Source: JAHEKO01 sp965212505 (GTDB lineage: Bacteria > Acidobacteriota > Thermoanaerobaculia > Multivoradales > JAHEKO01). Taken from it: a DNA stretch of 64,000 bases. The position numbers and the translations under genes are program-made. The notes beneath the pieces were generated by a model. The model saw only the letters and a list, made by a program, of their open reading frames with translations, was not told where the DNA came from and searched no databases. This document shows, in pieces, positions 43,248-50,201 of the stretch (position 1 is its first letter; every line of letters starts with the position of its first letter). The stretch spans positions 186,001-250,000 of the forward strand of contig OZ243123.1 in NCBI GenBank assembly GCA_965212505.1, written 5' to 3'.

Positions 43248-43270
43248 GGTGAGGCGCGAGGCGCTTCACC
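43248..43270. terminator. Strong hairpin between convergent genes
   Basis: GGTGAGGCGC and GCGCTTCACC form a 10-base stem with one G-T pair and a GAG loop. It lies 30 bases past the anti-sigma stop on the minus strand and 203 bases past the Rho-N-like gene on the plus strand. There is no T-run on either side, so it is a likely but unproven shared 3' structure. Confidence 0.45.
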
Positions 43271-43299
43271 CCTAGGGAAGTTCGACCACGTCGGCGGCC

Positions 43300-44085
43300 C
43301 TAACTCTTGAGCACCATCGGTCCGGTTGGCTGAGGCACACCGCCCGCCGGTTCGATGGTGACCGCCCAGAGCTGGATGTCGTCGATGGCGGCGGTGTCGT
43401 CGACGAGCACGGTCGCCGTGCCGTTGGTCTCGGCGAGGAAGACACCCGCCGATACCGGCGTTCCGTCTGCGATGAACCAGAGCTGGTAGGTCCGATCCTT
43501 CTCGAGTGGCGCCAGGTTGCTGGCGTAGAAGACGGCGGAGCGCGTTGCTGGGTCGACGTAGGTCTGCGCCCGTGCGTTGGCGCCGGCTTCGAGGCTCGCC
43601 AGAAGAACCGCCCGAGTGTCTGGGGCGGCGACGATGCGTCCGGCCCGGGCGAGACGGGTGAGGGCGACTCGTGTTTCGTCGAGTTGCTCCTGTACCGAAG
43701 CGAGCTGAGAGAGCGCTGATGCCCGGTCCGACTCCAGCTGCATGTTGGCTCGCTGGAGCTTCGCGCGCTCCCAGAGGCTCCACGACACGACTGCGAGGAG
43801 GAGTGCCGCCGCGACCTGCCAGCCTCGTTTCGAGCTGGAGCGAACCTCGACGCCCTCTCGCCTGTCGAGTTCCCGGTCGAGGCGCGCCTTGAGCAACTCG
43901 GAGGGCGCCTGCGGCTCGACGGTTTCTGCGAGAGCTTCGACCTGCCGCGTCGACTCGAGGAGCTCTCGTTCGCACGTTTCGCAGCCGCCCTCGAGGTGTT
44001 CCTCAAGTTCGCGCAAATCGTCTCCATCCAGCGCGCCGAGGGCGTAGGCTGGAATCAGGGCGAGTAGCTCTTCGTGCGCGGGCAT
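43300..44085 (-). CDS. RskA-like anti-sigma factor
   Basis: A 261-residue protein: an N-terminal anti-sigma domain with HLEGGCETC (H-x4-C-x2-C, one residue longer than the classical zinc anti-sigma motif), a membrane helix at about 88-106 (GWQVAAALLLAVVSWSLW), a coiled stretch, and an extracytoplasmic RskA domain (LAPLEKDRTYQLWFIADGTP, VSAGVFLAETNG). It should hold the ECF sigma factor encoded six bases upstream until a signal triggers release. The sigma gene comes first, as usual for this pair. Confidence 0.92.
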   Translation of the reverse strand: MPAHEELLALIPAYALGALDGDDLRELEEHLEGGCETCERELLESTRQVEALAETVEPQAPSELLKARLDRELDRREGVEVRSSSKRGWQVAAALLLAVVSWSLWERAKLQRANMQLESDRASALSQLASVQEQLDETRVALTRLARAGRIVAAPDTRAVLLASLEAGANARAQTYVDPATRSAVFYASNLAPLEKDRTYQLWFIADGTPVSAGVFLAETNGTATVLVDDTAAIDDIQLWAVTIEPAGGVPQPTGPMVLKS

Positions 44086-44091
44086 GACGGC

Positions 44092-44655
44092 TCAGAATGC
44101 GGGCGCGAGCTGCTCGCGCAGCTTGCGCATTCCCAACAGAATACGAGATTTGACGGTGCCGAGTGGTTGGTCGAGGGCGGCGGCGATCTGTGAGTGACTG
44201 AGCCCTTCGAAGAAGGCGAGCTCGATGCAGCGACGCTGGTCGGCCGGCAGTCCGGTCAGCGCGCTCCGCACGGTTGCCGCCCGCTCGGACGCCTCGAGCT
44301 CTGAGGTGCCGACCGGCGGTACCTCTGTCCGCCAGGCGTCCTCGGTCGAGACCGCCTCTTCGCGGCGGGAGCGCGAGGTCCGGGAGCGGATGCGATCGAT
44401 CGCTCTCGACCGGGCGATGAGCAGCAACCACCCTCGTGGCGTCGCTCGATTCGGGTCGTAGCTCGGCGCGCGATCCCATGCCTGAAGGAAGGCCTCCTGA
44501 AGGATCTCCTCGGCTTCGTCCCGTCGCTTCAGCATTTGGGTCAAGACGCCCAGAACGAGCGGGGCGTGGCGCTCGAAGAGGGCCGAGAAGGCGCCGCGGT
44601 CGCCGGAGGCGACGCGGCCCATGAGCTGGACGTCTTCGAGCGCGGAGCTGTTCAT
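44092..44655 (-). CDS. ECF RNA polymerase sigma factor (SigK-like group)
   Basis: A 187-residue sigma factor. Region 2 is at about 24-95 (FSALFERHAPLVLGVLTQML, EEILQEAFLQAWDRA, PRGWLLLIARSRAIDRIRSR) and region 4 at about 125-185 (LTGLPADQRRCIELAFFEGL, SHSQIAAALDQPLGTVKSRI). It directs RNA polymerase to stress or envelope promoters when freed from the RskA-like protein encoded after it. It lies downstream of the DUF4331 gene with a hairpin between them, so it may be transcribed by read-through or from its own promoter. DUF4331 is a plausible but untested target. Confidence 0.95.
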   Translation of the reverse strand: MNSSALEDVQLMGRVASGDRGAFSALFERHAPLVLGVLTQMLKRRDEAEEILQEAFLQAWDRAPSYDPNRATPRGWLLLIARSRAIDRIRSRTSRSRREEAVSTEDAWRTEVPPVGTSELEASERAATVRSALTGLPADQRRCIELAFFEGLSHSQIAAALDQPLGTVKSRILLGMRKLREQLAPAF

Positions 44656-44694
44656 GCGTTTTGACGAGGGACGGGAGAAGCCTATCGGGAAAGC

Positions 44695-44721
44695 GGTGGG
44701 CGGTGCCGAAGCCCGCCCACC
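44695..44721 (-). terminator. Stem-loop with UUCG tetraloop after the DUF4331 gene
   Basis: On the minus strand GGTGGGCGG pairs perfectly with CCGCCCACC, and the inner GC-TTCG-GC forms a c(UUCG)g tetraloop with one bulged A. It begins 22 bases after the DUF4331 stop and 40 bases before the sigma gene. Only three T residues follow, so it may be a partial terminator or an mRNA-stabilising element. Confidence 0.6.
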
Positions 44722-44742
44722 GGAGAGATGGACCGTCGGAGG

Positions 44743-46161
44743 TCAGTTCGGCGAACCGGCCACCGGGGTCCGAAGGTAGGGGAAGACGGCATCGAACTGT
44801 CGAGGGGACTGCCTTGCGCCGTCGGTGTAGGGAAGGGTGCCGGAGCCGGCGTCGGCTGGGTCGCAGAAGGCGCCGGGGAAGGCGTGGCAAAGAACGCCCA
44901 TGGCGACTCGGAGGGTGGCGTCGACGACGTCATCGCCGGGACGCCTTCCGTTCGGGAAGCCCGCGTTGTCACCGCCGAGCACGCCGAGCCGGTTTTGCTC
45001 GCCCTTGGGCGTCGGGTCGATCGCTGTGTTGAGCCGCTGCATCTCGCCGAAGCCGAACTCGTTGAGACCCGCAATGCCGGTGACGAAAGTCGCGAGCAGG
45101 TCGTTGCGCGGGAAGTTGTTCGGTGCTGAGACACCGAAGAGAATCTCGAGAATCTCCGGCAGGGTTGGATTCGTCACGTAGGTTGCGAACTGGAGATCGT
45201 CCGCAGGCTGACTGGCGTTGAAGCGATTCTTGTCTTTGAGGCCGATGACCACCTCGTTGACCAGTGGCATGCCGAGCCGCGAGACCTGTACGTGACGGCT
45301 CGAGGTCGACTCGGGGCGGTCGAAGCTCGGGTCGCTGCGCAGGCTGCGGCGCTTGGGGAGCGAGGCGGTCGTCCAGCCACCGATCACGGTGCCACCACCG
45401 TCGGTCAGACAGGAGATCGGTACCTCGAGAACAAACGAGGTGACGTTCTTGTCGTCGAGGTCGTTGCCCTGGCTCCGGTCGTTGCCGACCGGGTTCAGGT
45501 TGACGAGATCGAACACCTCACCCAGATTGACGACGAAGCTCTCCTTGCGCTGTCCGACGAACACCCGACCGTCCTCACAGCCCGGGATGGCCGTGCCAGT
45601 GATGAAGCCGTTGGCGTAGCTGGCGTAGTCAGCGAAGCTCTTTCGACCGATGTAGTCGGTAGGTTTGGTGAAGGTGGTCGATCCGTCGGAGAGGTTCGTC
45701 AGCCGGCCCTCGCCGAGCTTGGTCACCGTGTAGCTCTCGACGACGTTGAGCGTTCCGAGGTCGGGCTGGCCGCCGATGTTGAGCAACGGCACCGAGACGC
45801 TCTCATCGCCGACCGGAATCTGGAGGTCTTGCAGGTCGTGATCGAACTCGAATCGGAACGTGACGTCCGGCTCTCCGTTGCCGCTGCTGTCGATGTGGAT
45901 CTCGTACCGGGCTTCGGGGTCGAGGGTGAAGTAGTTCGGACCACCGTAGGCGTCTTGCAACGGTAGGTAGTTCGCGATCAGAGTGACGAAGTCTTCGCGC
46001 CCCGACTCGTAGCTCCGGAACATGTAGAAGTCGGTGCCGTCCACCTTCGGGTGCTCGGTCACGAAGGGTGCCTCGCGATGGCTCGACGCGCTGACGGGAA
46101 TCGCTGGGGTCAGCAGGAGCGCGTACAGGAGGGCGAGAGAGGGTGAGGCGATCTGTTTCAT
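44743..46161 (-). CDS. Exported DUF4331 protein
   Basis: A 472-residue protein with a signal peptide (LALLYALLLTPAIPVSASS) followed at once by the family hallmark SHREAPFVTEHPKVDGTDFY. Further conserved parts are FVTLIANYLPLQDAYGGPNY, YEIHIDSSGNGEPDVTFRFE, and a C-terminal block with AGFPNGRRPGDDVVDATLRV. DUF4331 proteins often sit beside ECF sigma/anti-sigma genes, as here; their molecular role is unknown. GGAGAA before the ATG lies inside a stable leader hairpin, suggesting control at translation. Confidence 0.9.
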   Translation of the reverse strand: MKQIASPSLALLYALLLTPAIPVSASSHREAPFVTEHPKVDGTDFYMFRSYESGREDFVTLIANYLPLQDAYGGPNYFTLDPEARYEIHIDSSGNGEPDVTFRFEFDHDLQDLQIPVGDESVSVPLLNIGGQPDLGTLNVVESYTVTKLGEGRLTNLSDGSTTFTKPTDYIGRKSFADYASYANGFITGTAIPGCEDGRVFVGQRKESFVVNLGEVFDLVNLNPVGNDRSQGNDLDDKNVTSFVLEVPISCLTDGGGTVIGGWTTASLPKRRSLRSDPSFDRPESTSSRHVQVSRLGMPLVNEVVIGLKDKNRFNASQPADDLQFATYVTNPTLPEILEILFGVSAPNNFPRNDLLATFVTGIAGLNEFGFGEMQRLNTAIDPTPKGEQNRLGVLGGDNAGFPNGRRPGDDVVDATLRVAMGVLCHAFPGAFCDPADAGSGTLPYTDGARQSPRQFDAVFPYLRTPVAGSPN

Positions 46162-46171
46162 GAAGTCGGTT

Positions 46172-46214
46172 CTCCGTAGAGGGTGTGATCTCTGGGTTCG
46201 TGGCGTCTACGGAG
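46172..46214 (-). promoter_or_regulatory. Leader hairpin that can hide the DUF4331 Shine-Dalgarno
   Basis: On the minus strand CTCCGTAGA (46214-46206 read in reverse complement) pairs over nine bases with TCTACGGAG (46180-46172), leaving a 25-base loop. The 3' arm contains the start of GGAGAA, the likely ribosome-binding site, ten bases before the ATG at 46161. Pairing would block initiation. The inverted repeat is seen directly; regulation is inferred. Confidence 0.5.
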
Positions 46215-46343
46215 CCGAAGTGGGGGCGGATGAACGCGTGGTACCTTGCGTCCAAACCCCGATAGCAATTCTGGGTGTCGTAGGCCTCCGTCTCTATCCG
46301 AGACGTGAAGGGCGCGACGAAGACAGGTAGAGGAGATCGTGAC

Positions 46344-46847
46344 GTGATCGACAGCAGCGGAATCAAGATTGTCCTCCTGGGGTCGCTTCTTGCTCTCTCG
46401 ACGGCGGTCGCCGCCGTGGCAATGTGCATGGCGAGTGAGCGTTCTCGGGTGGCTACCGTGACGGTCGAAACGTGCACGGATCTACCGACCTACGCGGCGC
46501 GCAAACTGGAGTCGACCGAGCTGGGGTGGGTGGCTCTCCTCGTCGCGAACGTCGTCGAGAACAACCATGGAGTCGTGTTGAAGGGCACCGTGACGCAGAA
46601 GCTCTATGTCGAGCAGTTCAGTCGCACCGAATTCGAACTGCTGGAGAGCGTTCTCGTCGACGAGTCCGGCGAGTGGTTCGTTCGACTCGAGAGGAAGGGG
46701 TCGTGCGATGACTACCCGGTGGGCAGTGAGGTCGAGCTGTTCATGTGGCAGAAGTGTTGCGATGTTCTTCCGCCGGGTGGGGTTCCTTGTGCGCTGGACA
46801 CCGGCGCCGCCTCGTTGATTCCCAAGCCGCTCAAGCGACTCCTCTAG
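46344..46847 (+). CDS. Membrane-anchored or exported Cys-containing protein, unknown
   Basis: I chose GTG at 46344 because AGGAG lies eight bases upstream; the frame reads back to a GTG at 46305 but without such a site. The 167-residue protein has one N-terminal hydrophobic segment (IVLLGSLLALSTAVAAVAMC) and then a soluble domain with several cysteines (VETCTDL, KGSCDDY, WQKCCDVL, VPCALD). That fits an extracytoplasmic disulfide-stabilised fold. The middle part (GVVLKGTVTQKLYVEQF) looks like beta strands. I recognise no family. It is divergent from the DUF4331 gene across 182 bases. Confidence 0.65.
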   Translation: MIDSSGIKIVLLGSLLALSTAVAAVAMCMASERSRVATVTVETCTDLPTYAARKLESTELGWVALLVANVVENNHGVVLKGTVTQKLYVEQFSRTEFELLESVLVDESGEWFVRLERKGSCDDYPVGSEVELFMWQKCCDVLPPGGVPCALDTGAASLIPKPLKRLL

Positions 46848-46886
46848 GGAGCCGAGCGCGAGCGCAGCGCGCCGACGCGTGAGGAG

Positions 46887-48542
46887 CTACTTGGGCTCTG
46901 GCAGTCGGGAAGGCTTGGCCGCCAGTCGGAGCTGGGCGGGCGTCGGCGTCGCCTCGTGACGCTCGATCAGCGCCGTGAGCTTTTCGAGTGTCACTCCGAG
47001 TCGTCTCGCGGTGCTGCTGGCCAGCGACGTCGGCGCGACACCCGGCGCGAACTGGTAGGTCGATCGCTCGCCGTCCATCTGTACCTGGAGAAACTGCAGG
47101 TTTGCTACCGGCGGCTCGGCTTCGAGCTGGCGGGCGAAGTCGAGGAAGTGGGTCGTGATGACCGCGACCGGGTTGAGTCGCTCGAGGAGCTCGAGCACGA
47201 TCAGGAAAATGTCGACCGCCTCAGACGGGTTGGTGCCCGAGCAGAGCTCGTCCATCAACACCAGCGAGCGCGAGCCGATCGACTCGAACAGGGTGCGGAT
47301 CCGGACCAGCTCGGTGCCGAGTCGACCTTCACGCTGGTCGGCGACCGTCTGTTCGGTCGTCGACGCGAAGATGCCGTCGACCACCGCCAAGCGCGCCCGT
47401 GCCGCCGGGACGTAGAGGCCCGACTGGCCCAGCAGCTGGGCCAGCCCGAGCGCCTGGAGGAGTCTCGTCTTGCCGCCGGAGTTCGGCCCGGTGATCACTG
47501 CGATCGAGTCCGCAGCATCGCTCTCGATGGTGCAGGGCACCGGCAGCCCCTGGCGGAGTAGGAGCGGGTTGAACATCTGCTGGAGGCCCATCCGATCGTC
47601 GTCGGGGAACTCGGCGAGTGCCACATCGAGTCCCTGGCCCATACAGCGCTCGCGGAAGCTGAGTGCCGAGAGGTAGAACGCGAGGTGCCCGAGCAACTGA
47701 AGCTGCGGCTTCAACCAGTCGCTGATCTCGGAGAAGACCTCCTGCACGACTCGATTCACGAGCTCGCGATTGCTGAACTCGTAGCCGCGGCGAGAGAGCT
47801 CGAACCGGTCCCACAAGCGCTTCCAGGGTTTGCGGTAGAAGGGGTTCTTGACGTTCTCCTCGACCCTCTCGAGCTCGAGGTTGCGGATCTTGCCGTCGGC
47901 GCCGATACGGAGTCGGAAGCTCAGGCGGGAGAGCTCGTTGTCGAAGTCGAGGAGCGCCGACAGGTACTCGTATTCGCGGCTCGCTCGCGTCTTTTCGGCG
48001 GCTTCCGCGATGCGCCGGAGACCCGACGTCGCGGAGCCGAAGTTGGCTGCCATGAAGTCGATCGTGCTCTTGGCGTGCTCGAGCAGCTCGATGCGGAACA
48101 TCGTCAGGTCGAGCTTGGCGCCCTTATGTGGCGCCTTGAAGAGCGAGAGGAGTCGGAACAGGAGCCCGTAGAGCTCGTGGGCGAGCGCCGAGAGCTCTGG
48201 GTTGGTCTCGAGCTCCCGGAGCACGTCCTGGCGGTAGCGGATCGTTTCGCGACTCGACGGCGGCTGAGCCAGCACCTGCCGTAGGAAGACGCGGTTCACC
48301 GGTAACTTCTTGCCGCCGATGTGCACGGTGAGGCAGTCCTCGATGAACTCGTCGAGGAAGAGTTCCTCGACGAAGAACTCCTGGCGCCAGGTCGATGGCT
48401 CCAGATAGGGAGGTGCGAGCGTCTTCTCCAGGGTCGGCCCGTGCGCGCCGCCCAGGAAACCCACCTCGAGCATCTCGGCGAGCGCCTTGCCGTCGAGCGA
48501 CAGTCTCGGCTTCGGGTGAAGGAGGTCCGGAATCGGAATCAT
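46887..48542 (-). CDS. MutS-like ATPase (core domains only)
   Basis: I chose ATG 48542 (MIPIPDLLHPKPRLSL) with GAAGGG upstream; ATG 48587 is an alternative. The 551-residue protein has a helical lever/clamp-like region (about 60-340) and a MutS ATPase domain: Walker A ITGPNSGGKTRLLQALGLA (about 355), ASTTEQTVADQREGRLGTEL, Walker B SLVLMDELCSGTNPSEA and TTHFLDFA. The mismatch-recognition domain of MutS and the Smr nuclease domain of MutS2 are both absent. It is one of the poorly characterised stand-alone MutS relatives, possibly acting on branched DNA. It is divergent from the TetR gene. Confidence 0.88.
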   Translation of the reverse strand: MIPIPDLLHPKPRLSLDGKALAEMLEVGFLGGAHGPTLEKTLAPPYLEPSTWRQEFFVEELFLDEFIEDCLTVHIGGKKLPVNRVFLRQVLAQPPSSRETIRYRQDVLRELETNPELSALAHELYGLLFRLLSLFKAPHKGAKLDLTMFRIELLEHAKSTIDFMAANFGSATSGLRRIAEAAEKTRASREYEYLSALLDFDNELSRLSFRLRIGADGKIRNLELERVEENVKNPFYRKPWKRLWDRFELSRRGYEFSNRELVNRVVQEVFSEISDWLKPQLQLLGHLAFYLSALSFRERCMGQGLDVALAEFPDDDRMGLQQMFNPLLLRQGLPVPCTIESDAADSIAVITGPNSGGKTRLLQALGLAQLLGQSGLYVPAARARLAVVDGIFASTTEQTVADQREGRLGTELVRIRTLFESIGSRSLVLMDELCSGTNPSEAVDIFLIVLELLERLNPVAVITTHFLDFARQLEAEPPVANLQFLQVQMDGERSTYQFAPGVAPTSLASSTARRLGVTLEKLTALIERHEATPTPAQLRLAAKPSRLPEPK

Positions 48543-48612
48543 CTTGGCCCTTCGACCGCCGGAGTCGCTCAAGGGTTCCCTGGTCATCGGACCCTGGAGT
48601 CTATCGGGCGCC

Positions 48613-48641
48613 TTTACAGGGACGAACGGTCGTGCTATTTT
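48613..48641 (+). promoter_or_regulatory. Promoter and operator of the second TetR gene
   Basis: TTTACA (48613-48618) and an extended -10 TGC-TATTTT (TATTTT at 48636-48641) are separated by exactly 17 bases. Between them lies the dyad ACGAACGGTCGT (48622-48633), so a bound repressor would block polymerase. Transcription would start about seven bases after the -10, at or next to the ATG (48649), implying a leaderless mRNA. Confidence 0.68.
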
Positions 48642-48648
48642 GATTCTG

Positions 48649-49242
48649 ATGAACAAGGGCAGCCGAACGCGCTCCGCCATCTTGGACACGGCTCTCGCCG
48701 AGGCGAGTACCCTGGGTCTGGCGGGCATCAGCATCGGCGGCCTCGCTCGAAAGCTCGAGCTCTCGAAGAGCGGACTGTTTGCCCACTTTGGCTCCAAGGA
48801 GTCGCTCCAGATGCAGATCCTCGGGACTGCGCGAGATCGATTTGTCGAGAGCGTCGTCGCCCCGGCTCTGGCCGAGCCCCGCGGAGAGCCGCGCATTCGA
48901 GCGCTGTTCGAGAACTGGCTCGAGTGGTCGCAGGCGAGCTTCTTGCCGGGCGGCTGCCCCTTTATTGCCACAGCGAACGAGCTGGACGACGTGCCGGGAC
49001 CGTTGCGCGATTTTCTGGTCAGTCTGCAGCGCGACTGGCTGGGGACGCTGTCGACCGCTGCCCGCATCGCGATCGAAGAGGGGCACTTCGCGTCCAACCT
49101 GGACGTCGAGCAGTTCGCCTACGAGTTCTACTCCCTGATCCTCGCGTACCACCACTTCCATCGGCTGCTCGAGGATCCCGCCACCGAAGAGCGCTGTCGG
49201 AGAGCGCTCGAAGTCCTGCTGCAGCGCGCCCGCGCCAAGTAG
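48649..49242 (+). CDS. TetR-family repressor with PGGCPF-type ligand domain
   Basis: A 197-residue protein starting at ATG 48649 with no Shine-Dalgarno (see the promoter). The DNA-binding domain is TRSAILDTALAEASTLGLAG plus GGLARKLELSKSGLFAHFGS (about 27-46). The C-terminal domain has FLPGGCPFIATANELDDVPG, typical of a TetR subgroup (YxaF/LmrA-like) that responds to small hydrophobic or phenolic compounds. An operator-like dyad sits inside its own promoter, and a second copy lies before the hydrolase gene that follows. Confidence 0.92.
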   Translation: MNKGSRTRSAILDTALAEASTLGLAGISIGGLARKLELSKSGLFAHFGSKESLQMQILGTARDRFVESVVAPALAEPRGEPRIRALFENWLEWSQASFLPGGCPFIATANELDDVPGPLRDFLVSLQRDWLGTLSTAARIAIEEGHFASNLDVEQFAYEFYSLILAYHHFHRLLEDPATEERCRRALEVLLQRARAK

Positions 49243-49293
49243 CCTCAACGAGGGGTCAAACGATGCCGTCTGAGGGTTGGTCCAGTCTTTCAA

Positions 49294-49312
49294 AAAATAG
49301 CACGAACGGTCG
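49294..49312 (+). promoter_or_regulatory. Second copy of the TetR operator before the hydrolase gene
   Basis: AAAATAGCACGAACGGTCG is the reverse-complement counterpart of the element at 48622-48641, matching it at 16 of 19 positions. It lies 52 bases after the TetR stop and 38 before the hydrolase ATG. Together the two sites suggest the dyad consensus TAGCACGAnCGnTCGTGCTA. Confidence 0.65.
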
Positions 49313-49349
49313 GAAACTTTATCGACAGCTGACCCTCATTCGTTGGGCA

Positions 49350-50201
49350 ATGCGCACGATCGGAGCCCTGTCCTCTTCTCTCGCTGGGCGCCTCGGCTTT
49401 CGGCTCTTCCGGACCACCCAACGCCATCGCGTACCGGATCGCGAGCAGGGCTGGCTCAGGAGCGCAACTCCGCTCGAGTTCGAGTTCGAGGGCAGTCGAT
49501 TGAGTGGTTGGGCGTGGGGCAAAGGGCCCACCGTTCTCCTCATGCACGGCTGGGGTGGACGTGGCTCGCAGATGGGGGCGTTCGCCATCCGCCTCGCCGA
49601 GGCCGGCTTCCGGGCCGTAGCCCTCGACGCGCCGGGTCATGGCGGTTCCGCCGGACGCCTCTCCTCGCTGCCAGCCTTTGCCGGCACGGTTCACCGAGCC
49701 GCCGCCGAGTTGGGGCCGCTTCACGCCGTCATCGCCCACTCGTTCGGCGCGGCCGGCACCGGCTGGGCGCGATACGGCGGGCTGGAGGCGAGTCGGTTCG
49801 TCTTTGTGGCCGCTCCGGGCGATCTCGAAGGCTATGTCCAACTCTTCAAAGAGCAGGTGGGCCTGTCGACTCGTTCGTTCGCCCACATGATCCGCCGCCT
49901 CGAGGACCGCTTCGACGTCGACTGGCAGATGTGTCGGTACGCCACGACTGTGGCGTCCGACGAAACTCCCATGCTCGTGGTTCACGATCGCGGTGACGAC
50001 GAGACGCCCTATGCGGGCGGCCTCGCGATTCGCGACGCCTGGCCGAACAGCCGGCTGGTGTCGACCGAAGGTCTCGGTCATCGGAGGATTCTGCGCGATC
50101 CCGAAGTCGTGGCCGAGGTGGTCGGCTTCGTTGCAGGCCGCAACGAACTGCGGGCGCCCGAGCCCGACGCACGGCGGACCGCCGAACTCGCCGTCAGTTG
50201 A
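49350..50201 (+). CDS. Alpha/beta hydrolase
   Basis: I chose ATG 49350, after the operator, giving 283 residues (MRTIGALSSSLAGRLGFRLF). The fold shows oxyanion strand VLLMHGWGGRGSQMG, VALDAPGHGGSAG, nucleophile Ser131 in IAHSFGAAGTG (A-x-S-x-G form of the elbow), an acid in VVHDRGDDETPY, and His244 in GLGHRRILRDP. The substrate is likely a small ester or similar compound. Regulation by the adjacent TetR fits a detoxification role. The 3' end overlaps the convergent sulfatase gene by eight bases. Confidence 0.87.
   Translation: MRTIGALSSSLAGRLGFRLFRTTQRHRVPDREQGWLRSATPLEFEFEGSRLSGWAWGKGPTVLLMHGWGGRGSQMGAFAIRLAEAGFRAVALDAPGHGGSAGRLSSLPAFAGTVHRAAAELGPLHAVIAHSFGAAGTGWARYGGLEASRFVFVAAPGDLEGYVQLFKEQVGLSTRSFAHMIRRLEDRFDVDWQMCRYATTVASDETPMLVVHDRGDDETPYAGGLAIRDAWPNSRLVSTEGLGHRRILRDPEVVAEVVGFVAGRNELRAPEPDARRTAELAVS

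Noticed and set aside
44743..46161. Idea that the DUF4331/sigma/anti-sigma set is a new defence system
   Set aside because: This is a known gene association with envelope or stress regulation; no nuclease, toxin or other defence-type domain is present.
48321..49262. Upstream extension of the alpha/beta hydrolase frame
   Set aside because: The extension overlaps the MutS-like and TetR genes and has shadow composition; the real start is after the operator at about 49350.
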